A stretch of 64,000 nt of DNA from Caloramator sp. E03 (GTDB lineage: Bacteria; Bacillota; Clostridia; Clostridiales; Caloramatoraceae). Position numbers and translations under genes: made by a program. Below the pieces are notes generated by a model that had not been told where the DNA came from, did no database searches, and was given only the letters and a program-made list of their open reading frames with translations. Location: positions 682,001-746,000 of the forward strand of contig NZ_CP040093.1 in assembly GCF_006016075.1 (NCBI RefSeq), written 5' to 3'. Positions 24,898 through 32,669 of the stretch are shown piece by piece. Within the stretch, counting starts at the first letter, position 1; every line of letters begins with the position of its first letter.

Positions 24898-26235
24898 ATG
24901 AAAAAATTACAAGAATTTTTAGAGATTCGCTTTGCTCCTTTTGCTACTAAATTAGCAGGTGAAAGACATTTAGCTGCAATTAGAGATGGTTTTATTTCAT
25001 TTATGCCATTTTTAATTATAGGTTCACTTTTTATAATTATACAAGATTTTCCTGCACCTGGATGGCAAGAATTACAAACAAAATTATTCGGACCTGAATT
25101 TAATCAATTCATAATTCTTCCAAAAAGAGTTACTTATGATATTATGTCTATTTATATAGTCGCATCTATATCATATAAGCTTGCACAATCATATAGAATA
25201 GATGCGTTTTCATCTGCAATGCTAAGTATTGGTTCATTTATTCTATTAACTCCTATTACAACAACAATAACAATTGAAAAAGTAGATTACGTAGTACCTA
25301 AAGTTATAACTGTCGGAGGTTGGTATGGTACAAACGGTATATTAGTTGCAATTATAACAGCATTAGTAGTAACTGAACTTTTCAATTATTTTATTAAAAA
25401 GGGGATAATTATTAAAATGCCAGAAGGAGTACCTCCTGCTGTATCAAGAGCATTTTCAGCTTTAGTTCCAGGATTTATAATTATTGTAATGATGCTTCTT
25501 GTAAGATTATTGTTCTTACAAACGCCTTATAAATTTATTCATGAATTCATTTATAAAATAGTATCAGTTCCTATGCAGGCATTTGTAGCAAATAATATTT
25601 TTGGTGCAATAGGAACAGTATTTGCAATAAGCCTTTTATGGTCAATAGGGTTAAACGGCGGCACAATTGTTAATGGTATAATGCGACCATTTTGGGTTCC
25701 ACTTCAAGATGCGAATCTTGCAGCTATTGAAGCAGGCAAGTCAATCCCAAATATTATTACAGAACAGTTTTTTGATATGGTGTGGATAGGAGGAGCTGGA
25801 GCAACTTTAGCTGTTGTAATTCTATTAATGTTTAGAGCAAAATCAAAGCAATACAAAGAACTTGGCAAAATGTCTTTAGCACCTGGTTTGTTTAACATAA
25901 ATGAGCCTATTATGTTTGGTCTTCCAGTTGTTTTAAACCCGATAGGTATTATACCTCTCATTTTAGGTCCTGTAGCTATAACAATAATAAATTATATCGC
26001 TATGGCATTAAATATTGTAGCTCGACCAACAGGTGTTATAATTCCATGGACAACTCCACCTATACTTCAAGGTTTTCTTATTACAAGTAGTATTTCAGGA
26101 GCAATTTTGCAGGTTGTTGATATGATTATTGTTGGATTGATTTGGTGGCCATTTATAGCAATAATGGACAAAAAAAGAGTAGAAGAAGAAAATATGATAG
26201 AGCATAAAAATAATAATAAAAGCTTAAAAATATAA
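24898..26235 (+). CDS. PTS lactose/cellobiose-type EIIC permease
   Basis: A 445-residue membrane protein with about ten hydrophobic segments. Typical EIIC-Cel/Lac features are ERHLAAIRDGFISFMPFLIIGSLF split across residues 22-45, the conserved PEGVPPAVSRAFSALVPG (about 178-195), and FNINEPIMFGLPVVLNP, which carries the substrate-site Glu. The C-terminal tail is charged and Asn/Lys-rich. It imports a beta-glycoside-like compound; the neighbouring glycosylasparaginase suggests an N-glycosyl amino acid. Confidence 0.92.
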   Translation: MKKLQEFLEIRFAPFATKLAGERHLAAIRDGFISFMPFLIIGSLFIIIQDFPAPGWQELQTKLFGPEFNQFIILPKRVTYDIMSIYIVASISYKLAQSYRIDAFSSAMLSIGSFILLTPITTTITIEKVDYVVPKVITVGGWYGTNGILVAIITALVVTELFNYFIKKGIIIKMPEGVPPAVSRAFSALVPGFIIIVMMLLVRLLFLQTPYKFIHEFIYKIVSVPMQAFVANNIFGAIGTVFAISLLWSIGLNGGTIVNGIMRPFWVPLQDANLAAIEAGKSIPNIITEQFFDMVWIGGAGATLAVVILLMFRAKSKQYKELGKMSLAPGLFNINEPIMFGLPVVLNPIGIIPLILGPVAITIINYIAMALNIVARPTGVIIPWTTPPILQGFLITSSISGAILQVVDMIIVGLIWWPFIAIMDKKRVEEENMIEHKNNNKSLKI

Positions 26236-26253
26236 ATTGAAAGGAAAACATAA

Positions 26254-26937
26254 ATGATTGAAGTAATAGCAATGACAATTGAAGATGCAAAAAAAATTGA
26301 AGCTTGTGGTGCAGATAGGATAGAATTGGTAAGTTCACTTTCAGAGGGAGGATTAACTCCAAGTTGGGCTTTGATTAGAAATATAATAAAAGCGATAAAA
26401 ATTCCAGTAAACATTATGATAAGACCTCATTCAAAATCTTTTATATATACTGACGAAGAAATCGCTATTATGAAAGAAGATATTATTATTGCAAAAGAAT
26501 TAGGAGCAAATGGGGTTGTATTTGGAACAATAGATGAAAATGGCTCAATATGCATTAAATCATTAGAAAATCTATTAAAAGTATGTGCTGGTATTGATAT
26601 AACTTTTCATAGAGCTATAGATGAACTTAAAAATCCTATTGAAGGAATAAAAATACTTTCTAATTATCCACAAATAACTAACGTATTAACATCTGGAGGA
26701 AAAGGTAATATATTAGATAATATTTCTACAATAAATGAGATGATTAGATACAGAAAGCATATAAATATTATGATTGGTGGAGGTTTGAAATTTAGTAATA
26801 TAAAACAGATAATGAAAAATACATCCGCTAATCAATACCATTTTGGAACTGCTATTCGCTATAATGGGACATGTTGGGGCGAAATTGATGATAAATCGCT
26901 TAAAATGCTAGTAAACATTATTAAAGAAAGGAGTTGA
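26254..26937 (+). CDS. cutC: CutC family TIM-barrel protein
   Basis: A 227-residue CutC-family protein. Motifs are EACGADRIELVSSLSEGGLTP (residues about 14-34 in two halves), NIMIRPHSKSFIYTDEE, GANGVVFGTID, ITFHRAIDE and TSGGKGN. CutC was named for copper tolerance in E. coli, but that role is disputed and the protein is a TIM barrel with a possible ligand pocket. Here it lies between EIIC and EIIB of a PTS, which fits a catabolic role for the imported compound better than copper handling. There are 18 nt to EIIC and 4 nt to EIIB. Some relatives are longer at the C-terminus; this one is of normal bacterial size. Confidence 0.9.
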   Translation: MIEVIAMTIEDAKKIEACGADRIELVSSLSEGGLTPSWALIRNIIKAIKIPVNIMIRPHSKSFIYTDEEIAIMKEDIIIAKELGANGVVFGTIDENGSICIKSLENLLKVCAGIDITFHRAIDELKNPIEGIKILSNYPQITNVLTSGGKGNILDNISTINEMIRYRKHINIMIGGGLKFSNIKQIMKNTSANQYHFGTAIRYNGTCWGEIDDKSLKMLVNIIKERS

Positions 26938-26941
26938 ACTT

Positions 26942-27247
26942 ATGAAAATAGTTTTAGTATGTTTTGCAGGAATGTCAACAAGCATGCTGGTTAATAGGAT
27001 GAATAAAGCAGCTTTAGAAAAAAATATAAAAGCTGAAATAATTGCTGTACCTGCATGCGATATTTACAATAATATAGATGATGCAGATGTAATATTGCTA
27101 GGCCCCCAAGCACGTTATCTTTTAACTGAAATAAAAAATAACGTATCAGATAAAAATACTCCCATAGATATAATTGATCAACAAACCTATGGTATGATGA
27201 ATGGAGAAGCAGTACTTGAAATAGCTCTTAAACTTCTTAATAAGTAA
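26942..27247 (+). CDS. PTS lactose/cellobiose-type EIIB
   Basis: A 101-residue EIIB. The phospho-Cys is in IVLVCFAGMSTSMLVNRM (about Cys 7), followed by DVILLGPQARYLLTEI, both diagnostic of the LacE-B/CelA family. It relays phosphate from the EIIA at 23.6 kb to the substrate in the EIIC. The start has AAAGGAGTTGAACTT upstream and is translationally close to cutC. Confidence 0.93.
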   Translation: MKIVLVCFAGMSTSMLVNRMNKAALEKNIKAEIIAVPACDIYNNIDDADVILLGPQARYLLTEIKNNVSDKNTPIDIIDQQTYGMMNGEAVLEIALKLLNK

Positions 27248-27268
27248 ATTTTGAAAGAAGGTATATCT

Positions 27269-27523
27269 ATGGAAACAAAAAATATAATAATATGTTCTTC
27301 AATGAATAACAAAATAAAAGAATTTTTAGAAAGCTATTCAGAGGAAAATTTAAAGTTTACATTTTTAAAGATAATTGATCCTTTAAAAATTGCTTTTAAA
27401 GTATATACAGATGAAAATGACAATGAAAAATTAGTTAGAAAGATAAAGGATTTAATAAAATCTACAACTTTTGGAAGTATATTATATTTTTCTGTCATAG
27501 TTGATGACACTGTAAATAATTAA
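27269..27523 (+). CDS. Small protein of unknown function at the end of the PTS operon
   Basis: An 84-residue protein (METKNIIICSSMNNKIKEFL...) that I do not recognise. It is acidic-basic mixed, has one N-terminal Cys (IIICSS), predicted beta-alpha-beta character and no transmembrane helix. The ATG at 27269 has GAAAGAAGG about 8 nt upstream; the TTG at 27251 is the less likely start. It follows EIIB by 21 nt and ends before the operon terminator, so it is very likely co-transcribed. The opening resembles an EIIB-like or small regulatory fold only loosely. Confidence 0.65.
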   Translation: METKNIIICSSMNNKIKEFLESYSEENLKFTFLKIIDPLKIAFKVYTDENDNEKLVRKIKDLIKSTTFGSILYFSVIVDDTVNN

Positions 27524-27542
27524 ATTATATGTAAATTGAACT

Positions 27543-27592
27543 AAAAACCTCCTTCTCATTAATTAATAATAAATGGTGAAGGAGGTTTTTTA
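27543..27592 (+). terminator. Terminator of the glycosylasparaginase PTS operon
   Basis: The stem AACCTCCTTC / GAAGGAGGTT (about 27546-27555 and 27578-27587) is followed by TTTT and flanked by A-rich sequence. Confidence 0.85.
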
Positions 27593-27669
27593 GCTAAATT
27601 AATTTCGTAAAAGCAAATGATTTATCATAATTTTTTGTTCATAAGCAAATTGTAAAAATATTTCTTTTA

Positions 27670-28467
27670 CTATTCCCCTACTACCTTTTCAATAACCTTA
27701 ATAACACCACTACTGTTATTGTCAAGTGCTACAAATCTTGCCTTCGCCTTAACATCATGGGGGGCATTAGCCATAGCGTAGCTGTAATAAGCCCTTTTAA
27801 ACATTGAAATGTCGTTATAATAATCTCCAAAAACTAATGTTTCTTCTTTTTTAATATCGAAAATGTTTTGAAGAATTTTTATTGCATTTCCTTTGTTAAC
27901 CTCTTTGTTTGTAATATCAAGCCATACATTGCCTGATACTGCATATTCAAACCTATTATCTGTTGCAATTTTAATTTTATCAATTTCTTCTTTTGTAAAA
28001 CCTGAAGTTTTAAATATTCCAATTTTAAATATATCCTCATTAATATCATAATAGTTTTCTATAAAAGCCATATCCGCATCCGAAATTGCAAATTTTTCAA
28101 TAAGCTCTTTATTCTGTCTTAAAAGATAGTTACTATTCTTACAAGTTATATATATTTCAATATCCATATTTAAATCTATTAAAGCTTTTACACTTTCAAA
28201 GCATATTTCTCTATCAATTGAATTTTCATAAATAACTTTCCCGTTATTATTGTATTGAATTATAGCTCCATTAATTGCAACAATTATTAAATCAGAACCA
28301 TAATCTTTAAAATTTCTGCAAAGAGTGCTGTAGAGCCTGCCACTGGTTGGAACGAATTTAATATCCTTTGATTTTAATACTTTTAATATATTTATAAGTT
28401 TTTTGTCTATTTCTCCTTTATCATTCAAAAGAGTCCCATCAAGGTCTGTTGCTATTAATTTAATCAT
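27670..28467 (-). CDS. Cof-type HAD-superfamily phosphatase
   Basis: A 265-residue HAD phosphatase of subfamily IIB. Motif I is DLDGTLLNDKG (residues 8-18, both catalytic Asp), motif II the Thr/Ser in FVPTSGR, and motifs III and IV include NKGNAIKIL and VFGDYYNDISMF. These enzymes remove phosphate from sugar phosphates or cofactors. It is a single gene with its own promoter (TTGCAT, 17 nt, TAGTAT near 28.6 kb) next to the PTS operon, where a sugar-phosphate substrate would make sense. Its last 51 bp also occur at 13150-13200. Confidence 0.88.
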   Translation of the reverse strand: MIKLIATDLDGTLLNDKGEIDKKLINILKVLKSKDIKFVPTSGRLYSTLCRNFKDYGSDLIIVAINGAIIQYNNNGKVIYENSIDREICFESVKALIDLNMDIEIYITCKNSNYLLRQNKELIEKFAISDADMAFIENYYDINEDIFKIGIFKTSGFTKEEIDKIKIATDNRFEYAVSGNVWLDITNKEVNKGNAIKILQNIFDIKKEETLVFGDYYNDISMFKRAYYSYAMANAPHDVKAKARFVALDNNSSGVIKVIEKVVGE

Positions 28468-28651
28468 TGTATCACTCCTTATGAATAATTACCACATCAA
28501 AAAGCAAATAATTATTATTCACTTTATTCTTATAGCAACCCAAAATCTCAACTCTTAGCAATTATTATATTCTAACTGTTCTTTATACTATCATATATAT
28601 AAATAAAATGCAAAAAATAATTAACCGTCCCTCTAAAAAAGCATATTTAAA

Positions 28652-29233
28652 TTATTTTACATCTATTATCTTATGAAGCTGAAGCCCTACTCTTAAAGCG
28701 TTGTCATTCATAGAAAAGTCAAAAGCTTCCTTTGCTCTTAAAATTAAATTGCTGCTTTCTGGTTGAAGCCATATCCTGTCTTTATACTTTTCTTTGATTG
28801 CCTTTGGAATGTGTTTATCAGGGTTAAACTGTCCATCAACCACATATTTTAATTCGTCAAAAATGCATCTTTCATTTATTGTCCAATTTTTTTCTGGTTT
28901 TGGCGAACATACTATCCAATCCAAAAGATGCCTTATATCATCTGTGGGGTTTGTCCCATTAGTTTCAAGCATCGTAACTTTGCTTCTTTTTTTAAGCTCT
29001 AAAAGAAGAGGCTTTAAATCATAAATAGTAGGCTCTCCTCCTGTAATTATAACTTTTTCATATTTTATCTTATCTATAATTTCCTCAGCTGTCATGATAT
29101 ATTTTAGTGAAAAATCAGTATCGCACCAGCTGCAGTGCAGATTGCATCCCGAAAGCCTTATAAATGATGCTGGGCACCCTAAGTATGAGCCTTCTCCTTG
29201 AACTGAATTGAATATCTCTGCAATCTTATACAT
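28652..29233 (-). CDS. queE: 7-carboxy-7-deazaguanine synthase
   Basis: A 193-residue radical-SAM enzyme of the short Gram-positive type. The cluster and SAM signature is LSGCNLHCSWCDTDFS (Cys at about residues 30, 34, 37), with FNSVQGEGSYLGCPASFIRL before it and VIITGGEPTIY after. It converts 6-carboxytetrahydropterin to 7-carboxy-7-deazaguanine for queuosine. It overlaps the queD stop by 8 nt and is the last gene of the hgdB-like/activase/queCDE operon. Confidence 0.95.
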   Translation of the reverse strand: MYKIAEIFNSVQGEGSYLGCPASFIRLSGCNLHCSWCDTDFSLKYIMTAEEIIDKIKYEKVIITGGEPTIYDLKPLLLELKKRSKVTMLETNGTNPTDDIRHLLDWIVCSPKPEKNWTINERCIFDELKYVVDGQFNPDKHIPKAIKEKYKDRIWLQPESSNLILRAKEAFDFSMNDNALRVGLQLHKIIDVK

Positions 29234-29675
29234 AATTTTTCACCTCTGCATAGGATGTTGGAGTCTCATAAAGCCTTACCTTTACTATATTAATAGGGCT
29301 GTCCTTTAAATGCTCGTTTAACGTATTAATAATAAAAACAGCAATATTCTCTGCTGTCGGTCTATCTTTTAACTTTACAATCCTCATTCCATATTTTTCT
29401 ATAATATCGGCAATTTCCCTTTCAGCATCGCAGCCACTTTCCCAGAATAAAAATGAATGGTCAAATATATCTATTATTAAATCCTTTACAATTCTTTTTA
29501 AATCACCAAAATCTAAAATCATTCCTTCAGAGCTTCCTTCATTTATAAGCTCATTTTTTGATGCTGTAACCTCTAATCTATAAGTATGTCCATGAAGATT
29601 AGAGCAAAGCCCCTCATGGTATGAAAGTATATGCGCACAGTCAAAGGTAAACTCCTTCGTAACAGTTAACTTCAA
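29226..29675 (-). CDS. queD: 6-carboxy-5,6,7,8-tetrahydropterin synthase (QueD type)
   Basis: A 149-residue COG0720 protein. Zinc ligands are His in FTFDCAHIL and HGH in CSNLHGHTYRLEV, and the catalytic Cys is in the pure QueD motif CxxxHGH (CSNLHGH). The DHSFLFWESG segment carries the second catalytic His. It forms 6-carboxytetrahydropterin from dihydroneopterin triphosphate. It sits between queC and queE, 5 nt from queC. A second COG0720 protein in the folate operon has a different motif (CEKLHGH). Confidence 0.93.
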   Translation of the reverse strand: MKLTVTKEFTFDCAHILSYHEGLCSNLHGHTYRLEVTASKNELINEGSSEGMILDFGDLKRIVKDLIIDIFDHSFLFWESGCDAEREIADIIEKYGMRIVKLKDRPTAENIAVFIINTLNEHLKDSPINIVKVRLYETPTSYAEVKNYV

Positions 29676-29680
29676 ATCTA

Positions 29681-30373
29681 TTACCTCCTTAGAAGCGGAT
29701 CTATTGTATCATTTAACTCAAAGGCCTTTTCCCTGTCAATACAGGTTGCACAGCTTCTGCAGGGCTCATCCTGTCCTTTATAGCAGCTCCATGTATGGGA
29801 AAAATCAACTCCCAAATCTAATCCTTCCCTTACAATATCCTTCTTTGTAAAACTCCAAAAGGGAGCTTCTAATTTAATTTTTCCTCCAGTTCCCTCATAT
29901 ATAGCTGATGCCATACTCTGTATAAAATTATAGGAACAATCAGGATAAGCATTCCCAGCTGCATCATCTGAATGTGCCCCATAGTATATTCTCGATGCCC
30001 CAAGTTGAATCCCAACAGCTGCAGCATAGGATAAAAAAAGCCCATTTCTAAAGGGCACATAAGTTGATACAGTGCCATATCCTCCCATATCCTTTAGCTG
30101 TTCAGCGTAGGACTTTTCTGGTATTTCATTTTTACTTCCCTCTAAAAGAGGGCAGTCCTTTGAAAACTTAAAAACGCTTGAAAGATCAGCAGTAATATAG
30201 TTAACATTATATTTTTCAGCTTGAAGCTTTGCAAATTTAGCTTCCTTTGCATGTTTTTGACCATAGAAAATATTTAGTGCAGTTACGTTTTCTCCTTTTA
30301 ACTCCTTAACAACCTTTGCAAGAAGTACCGTACTGTCAAGTCCTCCACTTACTAAAACCAATGCTTTATCCAT
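29681..30373 (-). CDS. queC: 7-cyano-7-deazaguanine synthase
   Basis: A 230-residue ATP-pyrophosphatase-fold enzyme. The P-loop-like motif is LVLVSGGLDSTVLLAK (residues 5-20), and the C-terminal zinc site is CYKGQDEPCRSCATC (about 197-211). It turns 7-carboxy-7-deazaguanine into preQ0 with ammonia and ATP. It lies 10 nt after the activase gene in the same operon. Length and motifs are standard. QueF, QueA and Tgt are not in this window. Confidence 0.95.
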   Translation of the reverse strand: MDKALVLVSGGLDSTVLLAKVVKELKGENVTALNIFYGQKHAKEAKFAKLQAEKYNVNYITADLSSVFKFSKDCPLLEGSKNEIPEKSYAEQLKDMGGYGTVSTYVPFRNGLFLSYAAAVGIQLGASRIYYGAHSDDAAGNAYPDCSYNFIQSMASAIYEGTGGKIKLEAPFWSFTKKDIVREGLDLGVDFSHTWSCYKGQDEPCRSCATCIDREKAFELNDTIDPLLRR

Positions 30374-30383
30374 GTTATCCCTC

Positions 30384-31148
30384 CTATTTTTTATACTTTA
30401 AAATTCCAAAGTAGCAGCACCCAATTGCACCATTAAACTTTGAATCATTAAGCACATTTATCTCATCATAATCGCTTTTAAGATATTCCAAAAGAGCCTT
30501 ATTTTCAGCAACTCCTCCAGAAATCAGAAGGCTTTTTCCTTTAAACCTTGTTAAAAGAGGCTTTAACCTTTTATAAAGGGAATAGTTAACCCCTGCACAA
30601 AGGTTTTCAAAGGGAACACCCTCTGCAATTTTACCTATAAGTTCAGATTCAGAAAAAACTGCACAGGTTGAATTAAGCTCTACTGGGTTTTTATAATAAG
30701 AAAATATTTCATCTATTGAAGTTTCAAGTATCTTAGCCATATTTTCAATATACCTGCCACAGGAAGCTGCACATTTATCATTAAGCTCAATGTCAGTTAA
30801 GACACCTTTTTCAACCTTTATAATTTTAACATCCTGTCCACCAACGTCTAAAAGAATAAAATCCTTTAAACCTGTCTGATACATAGCTCCATAGGCATGG
30901 GCCTTAAGCTCATTTATTATGTTAAAATTTTCTATATCGACGTTATTCCTTCCATAACCTGTTGAAACCCCAAAATCAAAACTATCAATACCAAGCTTTT
31001 TAAAATCTACCTTAAGCCTTCCATTAAAACTGCAGTATTCCTTATAAAAGCTAACTGTGCTTATACAAATCCTTTCAACTATTTTATAATCCTCCATTAC
31101 TAAAGTCTTTACAAATCTTGAGCCTAAATCAATACCAACAATCCTCAA
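30384..31148 (-). CDS. 2-hydroxyacyl-CoA dehydratase-type activase (BcrAD/BadFG ATPase)
   Basis: A 254-residue ASKHA-fold ATPase. ATP-binding motifs are VGIDLGSRFVKTLV (3-16) and LLDVGGQDVKIIKVEKG (about 97-113). The cysteines for the inter-subunit [4Fe-4S] cluster are in CAASCGRYIENMAK (about 127-140) and the helix-cluster-helix hinge. CAVFSESELIG follows. Such proteins inject electrons into a partner iron-sulfur protein at the cost of ATP. The partner is encoded immediately upstream (1-nt gap). Its unusual setting is an operon with queC, queD and queE. Confidence 0.9.
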   Translation of the reverse strand: MRIVGIDLGSRFVKTLVMEDYKIVERICISTVSFYKEYCSFNGRLKVDFKKLGIDSFDFGVSTGYGRNNVDIENFNIINELKAHAYGAMYQTGLKDFILLDVGGQDVKIIKVEKGVLTDIELNDKCAASCGRYIENMAKILETSIDEIFSYYKNPVELNSTCAVFSESELIGKIAEGVPFENLCAGVNYSLYKRLKPLLTRFKGKSLLISGGVAENKALLEYLKSDYDEINVLNDSKFNGAIGCCYFGILKYKK

Positions 31149-31149
31149 A

Positions 31150-32163
31150 TTAATCCCCCTTTAAATCCATAAGCATATCCAAAAATGCTTCTATCCTTAT
31201 TTTTGTCCTCCCATCGAGGCAGTTTAATTTATCGCCCTCAATATTAAGAACAGGGATATTTAGCTTCCTTTTAATAACAATATCGTCTATTGCCCTGTAG
31301 CAGAAGGCCTGTGTATAATGTATTACTCCATCGATATTCCTTTCCTTTATAATCTTTTCAATTTCCTTAAGCCTGAATTCAAGGCTGTATGGATAGGTAT
31401 AATCATAATACTGCTCATATATATCCTTTGCCCTGTCAAACCTTGGGAAAGCAAATTCCCTTTGCACTTCATTGTAAACTATCTGTGCATCATATTTTTC
31501 AATAAAGTCATATATATCAGGAGTCATAGGCGGAACTCCTATATAGGCAAGTTTTATTTTTTTTGTCTTTGGTTTTCTTAATTCTATTTCTTTAACCTTT
31601 TCCTTCAATATCTCTGTATAGCCTTCAATGTCGCCGTTAAAATCACTAAGAGATATCTGATAAATATGGTTTTCCAATCCCGTTGCCTTAAAATCGCAAG
31701 TCAATTCATCTATTCTCCTTGCAAGAACCCTTCCTTTGCTTAGAGTCTGCCTTGTATCTTCAATTTTTTCTTTTATATTAGAATCTACAAGCTCATCTTT
31801 AAAAAACAATTTTATAAAATCATCTATTGATTTTTTAACTTCTTCTATTGTATGCTTTGCGGGATAAGAAAAAGGATATATTTTAACCCCCTTTGATTTT
31901 AAAACCTCAATAAGAGATTTTGTATTAGAGCAATCCCCTTCTATAACTCCAACAACTTCATCTATTCCATTTTCAATACACGCACCATATATGCCCTTTA
32001 TCCATGCACAAAGACTCTTTGGAAATCCATCCCTTTCTGCAATTTCAATATATCTTAAATAGTCCTTTGATGTTATAAAAATATTGTTTAAATCTACAAC
32101 GCTGTATCCTGCTGCATATAAGACCTCAACTGGAACAGTTGTTGTTATCCCTATTTTTTTCAT
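31150..32163 (-). CDS. 2-hydroxyacyl-CoA dehydratase D-component-like iron-sulfur protein
   Basis: A 337-residue protein of the HgdB/FldC/double-cubane family. Candidate cluster cysteines are in KSLCAWIKG (about 52), GDCSNTKS (about 82) and YTQAFCYR (about 293). Opening IGITTTVPVEVLYAAGY is typical. There is only one such subunit, as in double-cubane-cluster proteins that form homodimers, whereas true hydroxyacyl-CoA dehydratases need two different subunits. The start at 32163 has TTGGAGGTTAAA upstream; a longer open frame upstream is really the riboswitch terminator region. It is the first gene of the operon with the activase and queCDE, so a reductive step linked to queuosine is a reasonable inference. 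Confidence 0.85.
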   Translation of the reverse strand: MKKIGITTTVPVEVLYAAGYSVVDLNNIFITSKDYLRYIEIAERDGFPKSLCAWIKGIYGACIENGIDEVVGVIEGDCSNTKSLIEVLKSKGVKIYPFSYPAKHTIEEVKKSIDDFIKLFFKDELVDSNIKEKIEDTRQTLSKGRVLARRIDELTCDFKATGLENHIYQISLSDFNGDIEGYTEILKEKVKEIELRKPKTKKIKLAYIGVPPMTPDIYDFIEKYDAQIVYNEVQREFAFPRFDRAKDIYEQYYDYTYPYSLEFRLKEIEKIIKERNIDGVIHYTQAFCYRAIDDIVIKRKLNIPVLNIEGDKLNCLDGRTKIRIEAFLDMLMDLKGD

Positions 32164-32180
32164 TTTAACCTCCAAAAAAT

Positions 32181-32227
32181 AAAAAAGGGCATACCTGCCC
32201 CATAAATAAAAAAGGGCATAATACGCC
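32181..32227 (-). terminator. Two tandem terminators in the hgdB-like/que leader
   Basis: On the minus strand GGGC-GTATTAT-GCCC (32227-32214) is followed by TTTTTTATTT, and GGGC-AGGTAT-GCCC (32200-32187) is followed by TTTTTTATTTTTT. Both lie between the preQ1-like aptamer and the start codon and are the likely expression platform. Confidence 0.75.
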
Positions 32228-32252
32228 CTGTGCTGAAATGCCCAGCACTGGC

Positions 32253-32291
32253 CCATAGTTTTATTTAAAGACAGGATGGTTTCGAACTGTC
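32253..32291 (-). promoter_or_regulatory. preQ1-I-like riboswitch aptamer
   Basis: The minus-strand RNA has P1 GACAG (32291-32287) / CUGUC (32274-32270), a 12-nt loop UUCGAAACCAUC, then an A-rich tail UUUAAAUAAAACU and AUGG (32256-32253), which can pair with CCAU in the loop. This H-type pseudoknot with an A-rich third loop is the preQ1-I architecture. The loop and tail closely resemble the Thermoanaerobacter tengcongensis aptamer as I remember it (UCGCAGUAACC ... UUAACAAAACAAGG). Terminators follow, and the operon contains queC, queD and queE. Not all consensus loop bases match. Confidence 0.68.
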
Positions 32292-32306
32292 TTATTAAGT
32301 TTTTTA

Positions 32307-32525
32307 GTAAACTATTCCCACTTTACAAAGTGGTATCTTCGTGGTCAAGTTAACTCTTGTTACCAGATTATCTACGCTCAAAGGGCTGACCAATCTCTGT
32401 AAATCACTTGCATAGCTAATATTGGCTTGGTTTCCCTATATAGCTATTTTATATTTTATGTTTTTATCAGTCAAGCAGCAATCATCACCCACTTCGGTAA
32501 GTGAATGATAATTATCGCTTATTAG
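32307..32525 (-). mobile_element. Miniature IS605-type element (non-autonomous, minus orientation)
   Basis: Both ends match the complete IS605-type element at 50.9-52.6 kb. The right end here (minus strand) keeps CAGCCCTTTGAGCGT, TTGACCACGAAG and the subterminal hairpin CCACTTTACAAAGTGG (32333-32318), then GTTTAC at the tip. The left end (32525-32472) matches the left-end hairpin with TAAGTG and GGGTGATGATTGCTGCTTGA. Traces of the tnpB 3' end (ATGCAAG...) remain inside. No transposase frame is left. The flank before the left tip is CTAAC, like TTAAC at the complete copy. It lies directly upstream of the preQ1-like riboswitch. Confidence 0.78.
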
Positions 32526-32529
32526 GTTA

Positions 32530-32622
32530 GTGTGAAAAAGTTTTCTCAATCTCCGGTGCCTGGCACCGGAGAAAGTAGGTAAAAAATACCATCAAATTAA
32601 CAAGAGACAAACTTTTTCATGC
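32530..32622. repeat. Short inverted-repeat element with a CCGG hairpin
   Basis: Outer arms at 32530-32547 and 32604-32622 (core GAAAAAGTTT) pair over about 16 of 19 positions. Inside is a perfect palindrome CTCCGGTGCC-T-GGCACCGGAG (32551-32571). A related CAGGCACCGGAG sequence occurs at 38245-38256. It resembles a miniature or REP-like element inserted between the que promoter and the leader. Confidence 0.55.
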
Positions 32623-32669
32623 CGTCGTTGTAGCTATTTATTAGTCATGACCTATTAGGCATAATTTAT

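Noticed and set aside
32164-32256. 31-residue N-terminal extension of the HgdB-like protein
   Set aside because: It is translated from the riboswitch terminators (two GGGC/GCCC hairpins). The ATG at 32163 has a perfect RBS and the family N-terminus starts there.
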